Part shown: in pieces, positions 23,110 through 34,621 of the stretch
Numbering within the stretch: position 1 is the stretch's first letter
Layout: every line of letters starts with the position of its first letter
Translations under genes and position numbers: made by a program
Assembly: GCA_020744425.1 (NCBI GenBank)
Contig: JAGMUV010000019.1
Location: 682,001 to 746,000 of the forward strand
Length of the DNA stretch: 64,000 nucleotides
Direction: 5' to 3'
Source: Dactylonectria macrodidyma
Taxonomy: Eukaryota; Ascomycota; Sordariomycetes; Hypocreales; Nectriaceae
Notes under the pieces: model-generated
Told to the model about the DNA's origin: nothing
Database searches by the model: none
What the model saw: the letters and a program-made list of their open reading frames with translations, nothing else

Positions 23110-25059
23110 CTAAGCTGCTGCCGCACGCCGTCTGGCGTCCTCTTTCTGCTTTGCCACCTTGCTCTCCTGAAGCTTGAGAGATACTCTCACGGGACCGGCT
23201 CGCTCAAGGGTCAAGGAGGAGCCCGTGGTTGGTGTCTCAAATACAAGATCAATCTCTTCCAGAGAGAGGCGTCTGAACTCGGGGAAATACTTCCAGGCTA
23301 AATACATACAAAGTAGATCAATACCAAAAAACAAGAAGTAAATCTAGGTTACGGTTAGCCCTGCTGGTGCCTTCAGCGTCGACAGCTCGAGAACCTACCT
23401 TCCATTTCATAACTGTTAAAGCCGCAGCTCCACCATAGGTCATGGCGAATCCAAATGCACTCTGGAAGAGTGAATACAGACCCATGCCTTTAGCACGTTG
23501 GCTATAATGCAAGACCTCGCTCGGGTAGACGTTGTGAAGGACATTGAGGAATAATCCAATGCAGATGTTGAAAGCATAGATAAACACGATGGTGAGTACT
23601 CCCATGGCTTTCATCGCGATACCGTTGGCATAAAGGCCATTCACGATAGCCATGAGCGCCAGGAATATGCAAAACATGACCATTGTATTGATCAGAATAA
23701 ATCGACGGGTAATTCTGTCAACAAAACTTGCGCCGACCAGCGTGGCAGTCCAGTTGGCCGCAACCATGCCGAGGTTAATGGCCAGCTGGTCTTGAGCGCC
23801 TGTAATGCCGACCAGCTCTAGAATGCCCGGAAGATAATACGCAAGCAGTCCACCACCGTTGAATTGCTGGAAGAAGCTGTAAATGATGATGACCAAGAGG
23901 CGATATCGACCTGATGGGGTTTTCCAGAAGGCGCTGAAATCCCACGGAGCGGCCTCAATGAGTTCCAGCGATGCTAGTATCTGCGCGACTTCGGTGGCAA
24001 CAATCGGGTCGTTGATGTCTTCGGACGTTGTATGATATCTAGCAATAATGCTCTTGGCCGTATCCACCCGTCCTTTGGCAATGAGCCAGCGAGGGGACTC
24101 TGGGGTGAATAGCCAAATAAGAACAGTCACCTATGCGAGGAGCTGTAAGCAGAGATGAAAATACCCCGGGCGCAACTGGGCATGTGCATTCTTTGATTTC
24201 CACTACGTGAAAGTATGCACGGTGAAGGTAATAGCGGGTTTGACATTGAGGGCACTTACTATAGCTGGTGGGCCAATCTGAAATGTGAGAGGCAGTCTGA
24301 AGCTCCAGACGCTATCCATATAGGATGATCCTAGTAGCACGCCCGCGATGATGATCGCTCCAAGATAATAGCAGGAGCAATAAATGCCTACAGCAAGACC
24401 TCTGAAGCAAGACGGGGCTATTTCTGCCATGTATGCGGGACCTATGGTAGCAGCCAAGGCAGACCCTGCTCCAGCAACGAAACGTCCGGCGATCAGGGCA
24501 TCGGTATTGGGAGCCGCAGCTTGGATCAAACAGCCGATGGTAAGCAGTATGCAGCCGCAACAGGCGATACCTCGCCGTCCGATGACGTCTCCAAGCCATT
24601 GGAAACAGCTGGCGACGATGTTGCCGATCGAGTATATGGCAATGATGATACCCCATTCGGCTCCGCTGGTGCTGGTGCCGTAGTATTCGCGAAAGGCTGG
24701 AACCGAAGCCAGACTGCCCATGACCGAAAGGTCGATAGCGAAGGCAGAGACGGCTAGGGGGGGAGTTGTTAGCAAGGGCACAAACGACCTTGACAATGAG
24801 TAGTATACGCTTCCTCAGGCTAGACCGAGTTGAACACGGCCAAGAAGAAAGCTAGTTACGTACTCAGGCCCCAGATGATGGTGGTAACAGCTAGGCGTAA
24901 GGTGGCCTTGGACTTGAAGGACAGCGATTCATGTTGTAGACGATCAACATCAACACGATTAAGCGCCTCTTGAGCATCCTCGATGCAGATTTGCTCGACT
25001 TTGGCGGACGGGAGGTTGTAAGTCTCTTGAACCGCCTCGGCGGACTTGGAATTGGCCAT
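23110..25059 (-). CDS. MFS sugar porter (lactose-permease-like)
   Basis: This is a plasma-membrane oligosaccharide or sugar transporter. Exons are 25059-24864, 24753-24260, 24130-23399 and 23343-23110, giving 551 residues. A cytosolic N-terminus of about 50 residues precedes TM1. Marks include DVIGRRG after TM2, GRFVAGAGSALA in TM4, FTPESPRWLIAKGR after TM6, FNGGGLLAYYLPGI in TM7, and a C-terminal FPEFRRLSLEEIDLVFET that matches the usual PETK-type end loosely. The FNGGG motif in TM7 is seen in the lactose/cellodextrin-permease branch rather than in hexose carriers. It lies between a secreted lyase and GH43 genes, so import of cluster-derived oligosaccharides is the likely role. The frame is intact through all four exons. 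Confidence 0.9.
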
Positions 25060-25957
25060 TTTCAGTCCAGGACTGAGTGTGCGTAAGATGTTGGATTCTG
25101 AAGATGATGGCTCGGCGCGTTGACTGATATTCAGTACGCGGAAAGGAGGTGCGAAGACCTACTTATCATCGTTATCAGGACTTATATTGAACTAATGATT
25201 TTGGCACAGTGATTTCATCCATTGCAGTCAGTCTCGGCTCTGGAAGAAGTACCATCGATGTGTGCGTGGGTAGGTCTTTGATTGGAGCGCATCCTGCTCC
25301 TTTAACTATAGGGTTGATGAACAAGTCTGAGACTCGTAAAAAGTCGATTCGGGGAAACTAGCGGACCAGCAGATGCGCGGCCATTGGGGCCATTCATCAC
25401 TCTAAGTTCAATTCTCATGATCTTCGTTCACGCTATTTGGCAGAGCGGCTGACATTATGCCTAATATAGTGGAAGGGTGTGACGATCTGTATGCCGCAAT
25501 AGTTCAAGGCGCACGCGAATGATCATTTAGACTGCCTTTCCTGCTGCAAGTCAGGACTAGGCGCCGAGACATGCCCCAGAGCTCCGATATCTAGCCTTCT
25601 GAGTTAGCAGATGGACTGATCACCAGCTTCTACTGGGTCGTATTACCCCAGATTACCCCACACGCGATGATGAGGAGAGAGACCCATTGAAGAGTATGTG
25701 CTCCACTAATGAGCAAGCAGCTTATCCAGCTTATCCAGACTCTCACCTCGCCCTGGTCTATGGTTCTTACTGGCACCGGATAACTGAATCCGGGCTATCT
25801 GAGTACTGCTCTATTGTTAACTTGACAATATTTTTGAGGTAATGATCTAAAATGACTCGGTTTCGCTCAGAAGTCAATCGCTTCCTGCACCTAAGCTACA
25901 CTTTATTCTTCACCACCACCTCCGAAATCTAGCATTCATCTTTATCCAAGGCCATGG
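25060..25957. other. Intergenic: transporter promoter and GH43 3' flank
   Basis: This 0.9 kb holds no gene. A small direct repeat, two copies of CAGCTTATC about 10 bases apart, lies at about 25720-25740. No regulator site is certain. Confidence 0.5.
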
Positions 25958-27585
25958 TTAGTTCCATCTAGATAGTTGAAACGACTTTATCAGGACGCTA
26001 CCCCCCAGCTGTTTTGTAGCGAAATTGAAAACGCCAAAACGATATCCGATGTACCACTCCCATGTATTGAGTAAGGCATACTTTGGCCCTAGTTGATGGA
26101 ATGTGTGTCCGTCGGTGCTGTACTCGAAAATGGCGTACCGAGTCTTTTTCTTCCAGCTACCGTAAAAGGCCGGGGCGATGTCCGCTTTGATGCGGAGCCA
26201 GATATCTCTGCATTCGTCGGCACTGATCCCTGCTCCCTCATCTTCGACCGCACCATTCGAGACCACACCCCATTCCGCATTCATGCTAATGCCACCCACA
26301 TACACAATCTTGGTAGTCGTGCCTTCTTTGTGGATACCGATGTAGGCACTCTGATCACGAAATAGGACAGCACCTGTGCGATCGCCATCAGTTAGATTGG
26401 AGACGTCCAGTCGGAACGTACCCTGGCTCTTGGGCCCAAGAATTCGATGTGTGAGGGTATTCGCAGCGAAGTAGATCCCTTGTGTCACAGAAGCGGTTTG
26501 AAGCATGAGGCCATCCGGCTCAATGCTCCACTTATCATTCACTGGGTTGTGGTTCCATTCCCAGCGATGATTGAGGTTCGAAGCTCCTGCAAAGGTGTCC
26601 TTGTAAGGGCCGACAGGATAAACTAATCTGGACGACACCACCGGCATAGGGTAGTCAAGGCCCCAAGTTACATTAGTATTGGTAGTGTCGGAAATGATAT
26701 GCGGCCAGCCATCGCTATCGAATTTGACCGGCGCGAGGACAGGGAGACGGCCACCAGGATAAGCATCGATGAAGGCCATGTAATACCACTTCCCGTCTGG
26801 AGTGTCAACGAGTGCACCCTGGTGAGGGGGTGCCGAGCCGGGTATTGGTGATGGCATCGCGGATATGACTTGGCGGCACTCATATGGACCAAATGGGCCA
26901 GCGACAGATTTAAGCACAAGCTGCTCATCGCCAGGTTTCGTGATCCAGATATAATAGGCACCGTAGATCTTGTACATCCTAGCACCTTCGACAACATCAG
27001 GGGCAGTATAGACTGACTAGAAAGGATTAGAATTTCACGTATTCCCCTTTGCAAGGAATAATGGTGACGAACCAAATCTCTGACTTCGTGTAATCCGTCT
27101 CGAGAGAGCTGTGCAACAAAAATAGTCTTCGATCCATATGCGAGATACATGGTATCGCCATCGTCAATCAGCAATCCCGCATCATAGTACAGCTTATCCA
27201 TGGGATTTTGTGCGGTCCATGGTCCTTCGGGGCACTTGGCCGTATAGATATACGTCTTCCCAGTTCCTTGTATACTGCCATACCAGTAGAACATGTCATT
27301 GCTCGGGCGATAGCCAAAAGTCGACGCCCAAATTCCCTTGACATATGCTCCTGAATGCCTACCATCAAGATAGTATTCAGGGCCAAACGGCAGCTTAGGT
27401 ACTGAGTGTCCAATGTATTCCCAGTTGACGAGGTCATATGACCTGAGAACGGGAGCCCCAGGCGAAAAGGCCATGGTCGATGCACTATAATAGTACGTAT
27501 CATGAACGCGAATCACCTCCAAGTCGGCAAGGTCCTCCCAGATGACTGGATTTGTAAAAAAATCTGGGCCTTTCTCCATACTCAT
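25958..27585 (-). CDS. GH43 beta-xylosidase/alpha-L-arabinofuranosidase
   Basis: This enzyme hydrolyses xylose- or arabinose-containing oligosaccharides. Exons are 27585-27073 and 27016-25958, giving 523 residues. The N-terminal five-bladed propeller begins NPVIWEDLADLEVIRV, where the Asp in ADLEV is the probable base; DAGLLIDDGDTMYLAYG and VVEGARMYKIYG (Glu the probable acid) follow. From about residue 320 there is a beta-sandwich of the type found at the C-terminus of GH43 xylosidases (HRWEWNHNP, then RTGAVLFRDQSAYIGI). No signal peptide is present, so the enzyme is probably intracellular and would act on imported oligosaccharides. It is divergent to the second GH43 gene, from which it is separated by 345 bases. 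Confidence 0.88.
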
Positions 27586-27930
27586 TGTTGTGGCGATGCA
27601 AGGTTTCCCGTGACCATTCTAAGGGTGGGGGGCATTTAAGGGTCGATATGTGGTGTATATGGGCTGGAATCGCACTGGGGAGCTTACGAGCCTATCCTAA
27701 TAAATGGCCATCCATCCTTCTAAGGAAATGCCGCAAGATTGACTAAAGTAACCTGCACTGCTCGCGATTGTCTTCGCCTTATGCGGGCCAATAACGATAG
27801 GCCGCTTGTGTTTTCATCGCCATAATCACCGGACCGAATCCCGGATTCAAGGGAAGGCAACAAGGAATTATTTCATCTAGGCCCCAGGGTTTCTCAGACA
27901 CACTCGCTCATCCAAGCCCAAGTTTATACT
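27586..27930. promoter_or_regulatory. Shared promoter of two divergent GH43 genes
   Basis: Only 345 bases separate the ATGs of the two divergent GH43 genes, so their control region must be shared. I see no single site that I can assign with certainty. Confidence 0.5.
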
Positions 27931-28988
27931 ATGACACCACCATCAAATCAAAAGCAGAGTGATCTCGTCGGTTACCTCGGCGTCTTCTTTCTGGGCGACG
28001 AGCCAAGCGTCCACTTCGATTTGAGTGATGGCAACAGCGCTCTTTCGTATACACCATTAAATGGGGGGTCGCCTGCCTTGAAACCTACTCTGGGGACCGG
28101 CGGTGTCCGAGATCCGAGCATTATCAAAGGAGGTGGGGGCGAAGAGGGGTGCAAGTGGTATATCATCGGCACTGATCTTGATATAAGCAAAGTAAGCATC
28201 CCTCTTTCTGGACGGAAATTCATAATCATGCTGATGTTCCGCGAAAGTTCAATCACGATTGGGATGCTGCATCTCGATGTGGATCACGATCCATTCTGAT
28301 CTGGGAGTCCCAAGACTTAATAACATGGGAGAGTGAAAGACTTATTCAGATTGAGGATGCGACTGCCGGCATGGTTTGGGCCCCCGATGCTCTGTGGGAT
28401 GAGGTAGAGCAAAAGTATCTCGTACATTGGTCATCGCACTTTTTCGCACAAGACGATCCATTGCACAAAGGCAACCATTCCAACAGCACCATCCGGTACG
28501 CTTATACTACCGATTTCGTTTCTTTTAGCGAACCTCGAGATTTCATCCAAACGTGCAGCATTTCCGTTATCGACTTGAGTCTTCTACATCTGGGCGACAA
28601 TGCTTATGCGCGATTCTTGAAGTGCGAGACAACCTCCAACTCTGTGATTACAAGCTATGTTTATATGGAAAAATCGGAAGAAGGGCTGTTTGGAGAATGG
28701 AACAGGCCCGATGGGCCCGATGCATATATTTGTGGTAATAGCGAGGGACCGTACGCATGGTGGGACAATAACGACCCCAGGAAGGCATATTTGTTGCTAG
28801 ACGATATCGGCTTGGATGAACCACAGTATGTGCCGTTTGAGGCTACGGACTTTGACTCGCAAAAATCGTGGAAACGGAGTGACGCGTCCAAGTTCCCACC
28901 AGGAAGAAGGCATGGGTCGGTAATTGGGGTCTGCAGTGATCGGTTTGAAGCCCTGAAGGTGCATTATGGGTTGGCCACAAAAGGTTAA
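27931..28988 (+). CDS. GH43-family arabinosidase-like enzyme
   Basis: Exons are 27931-28191 and 28248-28988, giving 333 residues, a single propeller with no C-terminal sandwich. GGVRDPSII (about residues 66-74) carries the probable catalytic base Asp. MVWAPDALWD holds the Asp that tunes the acid. GNSEGPYAWW has the probable acid Glu in the family's EGP setting. It has no signal peptide, hence is likely cytosolic. It differs from the neighbouring GH43 in length and motif spacing, so the two are not recent duplicates. Arabinan- or arabinoxylan-derived oligosaccharides are the likely substrates, by family and context. Confidence 0.82.
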
Positions 28989-29382
28989 CTCGTGCGCTAC
29001 AAGGCGGCTGTGTCTAATGTCAACTTGGGGCATTATTTAGCTATTAATAGTTATGTATCATCTTAAGCCAAAACTTAGAGTGTTTTTAATTCATGTGTGA
29101 CGAGATAAACTCGCTGTCTGGGTAAGTTCAATACTTCAATATATTCAAATCATGATGAAGAAATTGTCCACTATCGGGGAAGCAACTGTGCAATGGTGGC
29201 AACGAGCACAATGGTAGGGAAAAAAATAGTAAAGGTTAAGCTGCTGATGTATTTGATGTCTTGTTCAGTGATGTAGTTCTCTACATAGTCGAAAAGTCGA
29301 AGCATATGTGTATATTATGTCCCGGAACCAACAATCAATACCGAAATCATGACGTATACTCTCACCTCTTTCATTTGACGGC
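28989..29382. other. Convergent intergenic spacer
   Basis: This is the 3' flanks of the plus-strand GH43 and minus-strand GH51 genes, AT-rich, with no gene. Confidence 0.5.
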
Positions 29383-31801
29383 TTATTCGTCAGCAATAGT
29401 CTCTAAAACGGCAACGCTAAGCTCAGGCATCTTGAATCTAAATGCTCCCTTCGAATTGGACGTGATGCGAGAAGTCGCGCAATGGACGATGTTCTTGCTT
29501 GTGTATGGGTTGTTGAAGCCCTCGGCACCACTCTTGCTGGTCAGAATTGTCAGTTCCGCCGCTGTTCCTCGCTTAACTCCATCGAAGGTAACAGAGACAG
29601 GAACCGAGATCGAATTGGTTGTGTTGTATGCAGCTAATTTAGCAATATGGCTGCCCTTGCGCTCGTTCTTCCCAGTGACGTAGAAGAGAGGGTCGAATTC
29701 TGCGGTTGCAGGCAAGGTGTGTGTCATCGGGTAGCTAGCGAAAAGCTGATTGAGTGCGCGATCAGTCATTATACCCTAACGGAAAACTAAAGTCTTGATA
29801 ATTTGGACTTAACCTACCTCCCAAACATGCCAGCTCGTCGAGCGTGTTGTCAACGCTGGATCCGCGGCATGCTGTATCATTGTGATCGGCCAGACGGGCC
29901 AAGCTTGTCCCTGATTCAAGTTCCGCAAAATTGGGGCCTATTAACAAGGACAGTTAGCTGGTATTGTATTAGGGGAAACAGGATTGAATGGAATCGATGA
30001 CGTACATAGCAGGTGCTGATAACCCTGTCTGCATTCCTCTCATAACTAATGAGGGCAATACCTTCTCCCACAGCACTGGTCCACCAGGGAACATCCAAGG
30101 AAATAGGCCCCCACGGTTGTCCATCATTTCCTGTAGTTGCCGCTACTTCGCCTGAGTTGCAACATGAGTTAGGGGCTGGGCTATCACGGAGGTCCTAATG
30201 GGAATGAGAGCTCACCGATAATATGCTTCGATGGGATATTATCAAATTTGCCGAAATCTGTCACTAGCTGGTTGGGCTTGGGGTAGACGTGGTAGTCGCC
30301 TATGGCATTTTCCGGGATTGTATAGTTATCAAAGACCGAACCGGAACCAACAACGGAAATATGAGGGTAAGCTTCGTTGATGGCCTCGCGAAACATGGGG
30401 AATCGGTACTCGATGTATGATTCCCATCCTGCCTTCGATCCTGACGGAGGAAGCAGCCAGTCCTCATTGCCAATTTCGACATACTCCAGCTGGAAGGGCT
30501 CGGGGTGTCCAAGTTCAGCGCGTTTCGAGCCCCATGTAGAGTTAGCTGGACCAGAGATGAACTCGATTTCTTCTATAGCACTGTCGATGAAAGGCTGAAG
30601 TTTTTCTTTCGGGGTGATGCCGCCATTTACATCTAGCCCAGCATAAACAGCGACCACTTGTTTCTATTAGTATGTCACCCGAACCGAGGCCCGGATGCCA
30701 GGAATCTCTTACACTTACCAAGCTTCATGTTCATATCTTCCGCCCACAAGAGATACTCCATCAGCCCAAGACCTAACGTCTGCTCATATCCCCATGTGCT
30801 TGGAAAGCCAGGGCGATCTCTCAATGGTAGAATGGAATCCTTCCAGTTCCACCACGTTGTATTCGAGATGCCTTCGAGGTTGGCACCACCTGGAATTCGA
30901 AAGAAAGACTACGTAATGGATGAGCGACTGACATAAGCAGAGTACTGCTCAATAGAAACCTTGACTTACCGGATGATACCCTTCTATTGCCTCAGCGAGA
31001 TCAATGCGAAGGCCATTCTTTCGTCCTTTGTAAGTTGGTGGGAAGAGACTGATGAGGTTAAAATTGAGGGACTTATTTCCCTTGATACCCTACGCCACGT
31101 CAAAATCCAGCCCAATGCGATTGATGGGATAATCTCACCTTGACATCAAAAGTGATAGCAAATGTGTTATTGATAGTCGGTGCATCATGCCTCGGAACTA
31201 GCTCGAATTCGTGCTCAACCCACGCGTTGGGCTTTACCTTGGATGAAATGCGGACTGAGCCAAAGGTTTCGCCCGTAAGACCAGACCTCAGTGATGCTGT
31301 GAAGAAGCCGTGATACGCGCCTTTTACCCAAAATGAACCGGTGTACTTCTGCTTCTTGACGTGGATGCCCCAATAGCCTTCGTTCTTGAAACCGACCTGG
31401 CTTTTGGAACTGCGAGGTGCCGCCACATTGAGAGATGCTGGAAGAGCACTGGAAAGCGGCTTGCTTAGGTTCTGTAGCGACAGTATGGCGCCATTCACAG
31501 GTGTCCAGGCATCCATGGATATCGGGTAGAGGTCACTGCCTTGAAAAGCACGGTTACGAATAAGCTCAGCGTAGATACCGCCATCGCCTGAGTGATTGAT
31601 ATCCTGCAGCAGCAAAATTATAAGGATGAGCATGCATGGTACGTCTTGAATGATGTATGGCAGGATAAGACTAACCTCATGGAGGAGGCCATACTGGTAA
31701 CCGCTGGTCGCATTACCCCCGGAGGACTTGACAGTGATGTCAACAGCTGCAACAGAAAGCGTCCAAGCGGCAACTAGAATTGAACAACTTGAGATAATCA
31801 T
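29383..31801 (-). CDS. abfA: GH51 alpha-L-arabinofuranosidase, secreted
   Basis: This enzyme releases terminal L-arabinose from arabinan, arabinoxylan and arabinogalactan. Eight exons were rebuilt: 31801-31676, 31603-31139, 31089-30970, 30908-30719, 30656-30216, 30151-30006, 29937-29818 and 29775-29383, giving 666 residues in one frame. A signal peptide (MIISSCSILVAAWTLSVAA) is followed by QYGLLHEDINHSGDGG, a family signature. FFRIPGGANLEG, the acid/base EIGNED and the nucleophile in HIIGE are all present; the intron between exons 5 and 6 splits the Gly codon just before the nucleophile Glu. WPITMIQHAADPA and SWHVWE follow, and a C-terminal beta domain ends the protein. Starts 10 or 18 residues upstream are possible. 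The symbol is given by family resemblance. Confidence 0.92.
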
Positions 31802-32794
31802 GGCTTGGTAGAAACGGCAGAATGGCGACATGGGGAGGGCCAACGGTCCAAACACGGGTAGAACTTAAGCAATACTTTATGCAAGGGAGATTAGTCTTAT
31901 TATTATGCTGTCGACGCTGGGCAAAATCCTTCTCATGTACGGCCCATTGAACATAACTACAGCAACTTAAGGTCAACATTTGCTCAGATGTCACAGTTAA
32001 TCATAGGATTGGCGCGGAAAACAAAATCAAGCGCGCTTCATGATTAAGAGGTAGTATATCCGCATTGCGCACTGGTGCGGCTAGATTCCAGGCGATCATT
32101 GACCTAGATTCTTGTTGAAGATTTTGGGTGGTATTCAGAAATGTCATGAGACAGCAACGGAGAAGGTTGCGGTGTTTGGCCGACCTTCAACTTTGAATAT
32201 CTTCGTAGAACTTACCCTTTAAAGTATGTCACGATGTCTATCTTCGAATCATGAACTCATCCCCACGTTCATTTCGTTGAAGACTGTGTACATCCAGGGT
32301 CAGACGCACAAATCAGAGACCCCAGCAAGCAAGGGACCCGACAAGGTTGTCAAAGCCCTAAATTAAAACCTTGTGCATTTAAGCCGCACCTATCATTGAC
32401 GTGGGAACACTTCTGAGAGTTGTCTCGTAATTAGGCTAATACGACTGCCTGGCCGGCAATGGGACTGATCTACGCGGGGTAATAGTTGGGGCCCCTCATT
32501 GTGCTCCGACTTTCGACCGAAACCCGGGTCCCGGGCCCTGGGGAACGTTCGACAATGAATAGTTATGTTGATTGAGGTTAGTGTTTGTAGGCTTATAGTC
32601 CGGACCTTAGGCCGGCACCGAAGAGCGTTTCGACTATGCCTAGTGGATGTGGAATTGGGAAAACCATGACCGACATGTTAAGAACCCGAGGTTTCCGGCC
32701 TGTTGCTTAGATGGTCTATCAGTCATTATACTTCAGTCCGAACATTGACAATACCAAGTTAGCTTAACGTTTTTTTTTGTTTTGGTTTTTGCAA
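31802..32794. other. Shared upstream region of GH51 and beta-helix hydrolase
   Basis: This 1 kb divergent intergenic region contains no gene. One GGCTAA is noted separately. The last 30 bases before the ATG at 32795 are T-rich. Confidence 0.5.
32434..32439 (+). promoter_or_regulatory. Possible XlnR-type site (GGCTAA)
   Basis: GGCTAA is the classical binding motif of the xylanolytic regulator XlnR/Xyr1. It lies 355 bases upstream of the beta-helix hydrolase ATG, in the region shared with the GH51 gene. A six-base motif occurs often by chance. Confidence 0.3.
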
Positions 32795-34282
32795 ATGGTC
32801 GGCCTACTCCGTTGCTTCGACCTTGCCGTCGTTGTCTATGCATCACTAGCATCAGCTGTCCACACCAGTGCTGTTCACGTACCGCCCCAACCAAACTCCA
32901 CAGTCGTGAGTGCCTCAGCTGCCTTCGAGGTACACGTACGGCCAGATGGTCGCCGGACTACCTGGAGCCAGGTTCCGTTGTACTTGACCCAGGTGGCTGA
33001 GATCAATGCTACGACAGGCCGATCTCTGAAATGGCCCACGCAGTTCGGACTGTTTGACTATGACGGGACGGTCCATGTTTCCGTGGAACCTGATCCTACC
33101 GTCTTCCCAACCATTTCTTCCGTTCGGATCCGACCTCTCTCGTATGGCATCGAGCCGAAAGTCTCGGATGGGAAAATTCGATTCAGCCTTTCGCAGCCGC
33201 AACGAAATGTCGTTGTGGAGGTCAACGGCGACGTCTTCAACGTCGTGACCCTTTGGACCAACGAGATCGAGAAAGACGCTATCAGTGAGCAGGAAGCCTC
33301 TGACGACAGCAGCATTGTCTACTTTGGCCCTGGATACCATGATCTTAAGGATCCGGTTGATTTGAAGTCTGGGCAAACTCTGTATTTGGCCTCCGGCGCG
33401 TATTTGCATGCGCCGGCTCCTACTGGGATATCTGTTCAGATCAACAACGCCGAGGACGTCGCAGTTCGCGGACGTGGTTTCATGTCGGCAGCCATGAGCA
33501 TCCAGAACTCGACCAATGTTGCCGTGGTTGGCGGCTTTGCTTCTACAGGTGGCTTCCTGATTGCCCAGTCGAACAATGTCCACGTCTCCGGCTGGAAGAG
33601 TATGACCAGCCACCAGTGGGGAGATGGCATGGATTTGTACTGCAGTCAAGACGTTGTTGTGGAGCAGGTCTTCCTTCGGACTTCGGACGATTGCTTCGCC
33701 ATTTATCAGCACCGCGGCTACTTTTACGGTGACTCGTCCAACATCACCTTGCGAGACTCATCCCTATGGGCCGACGTCGCCCATCCAATCAACATTGGTA
33801 CCCATGGTAACCCTGAAAACCCGGAGACGATGGATGGGGTGACCATCCAGAACCTTGATATTCTGGACCACCGAGAGCCGCAGGTGGACTATGAAGGGTG
33901 CATTGCCTTCACTGTCGGGGATGAGAACCTTGTGACGAACGTCTTGGTCGACGATGTCCGTGTCGAGGATTTCCGCTGGGGAATGCTGCTTTCCTTGCGC
34001 GTCGTCTTCAACAAAAAGTACAACACTGGGGCTGGCCGAGGACTCAAGAACGTGGTTATTAAGGATTTAGTGTACACATCATCCGGTGACCACATCGTCA
34101 ACACGGCAGTGATTCTTGGCTATTCGGAAGACCGCTCGGTTGATAATGTCGACTTTCAGGGCCTGACAATCAATGGGTTGCATGTTTGGGATAAGATGAC
34201 CAAGCCATCCTGGTTCCAGACTTCAGACTCTGTGCCCATGATCCTTGGAAGCTTCGCAAATAACGTTACATTCTCGGCCTGA
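32795..34282 (+). CDS. Secreted beta-helix glycoside hydrolase (GH28/GH49-like)
   Basis: This intronless gene encodes 495 residues from the ATG at 32795; the 18 open bases before it begin with TTG and are not a start. A signal peptide is likely (residues 1-21). Residues 40-155 look like an N-terminal beta-sandwich, and from about 175 a right-handed beta-helix repeats short strands (NNAEDVAVRG, NSTNVAVVGG, SNNVHVSG). Candidate catalytic aspartates are in GDGMDLY (277-282) and SDDCFAIY (298-299), in the spacing used by GH28 polygalacturonases and GH49 dextranases; INIGTHG follows. The sandwich-plus-helix layout is closer to GH49 than to simple GH28 enzymes, but its place among pectin/arabinan genes favours a pectin-related substrate. 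The exact family is unsure. Confidence 0.8.
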   Translation: MVGLLRCFDLAVVVYASLASAVHTSAVHVPPQPNSTVVSASAAFEVHVRPDGRRTTWSQVPLYLTQVAEINATTGRSLKWPTQFGLFDYDGTVHVSVEPDPTVFPTISSVRIRPLSYGIEPKVSDGKIRFSLSQPQRNVVVEVNGDVFNVVTLWTNEIEKDAISEQEASDDSSIVYFGPGYHDLKDPVDLKSGQTLYLASGAYLHAPAPTGISVQINNAEDVAVRGRGFMSAAMSIQNSTNVAVVGGFASTGGFLIAQSNNVHVSGWKSMTSHQWGDGMDLYCSQDVVVEQVFLRTSDDCFAIYQHRGYFYGDSSNITLRDSSLWADVAHPINIGTHGNPENPETMDGVTIQNLDILDHREPQVDYEGCIAFTVGDENLVTNVLVDDVRVEDFRWGMLLSLRVVFNKKYNTGAGRGLKNVVIKDLVYTSSGDHIVNTAVILGYSEDRSVDNVDFQGLTINGLHVWDKMTKPSWFQTSDSVPMILGSFANNVTFSA

Positions 34283-34621
34283 ACAAAACATGTGTAAATA
34301 GTGAGAGAAAAACCGAATGCTGAGCTAATTAATGTATATGCCGTCAACAATAAATATTTACGTCAATCCTTAGATAAGTGCAGGTGAAGTAGTTTAATTA
34401 TTTTCTAGCAATAATCATGTGGAAGTTCATTATCCGCGACTGCCACTAACTAGGGCCCTCCGCCTCTTATAGAACACCTTGCAAAACAGTCATAATACAA
34501 GTGCATCATCGAACTCCCAGCTCACTTAAGTAACTGAGCATACAACGGCCAACTCTCTACATAAATTCATTAATTGTTACATCCTGAATCGACAGAGCGT
34601 CCGCATCAGGTAATCTCATAT
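34283..34621. other. AT-rich intergenic, nothing recognised
   Basis: This is the 3' flank of the beta-helix hydrolase, AT-rich, leading into the degenerate relic. Confidence 0.5.

Noticed and set aside
32915..33712. Minus-strand frame of 265 codons
   Set aside because: Antisense shadow of the beta-helix hydrolase, whose plus frame has signal peptide and motifs.
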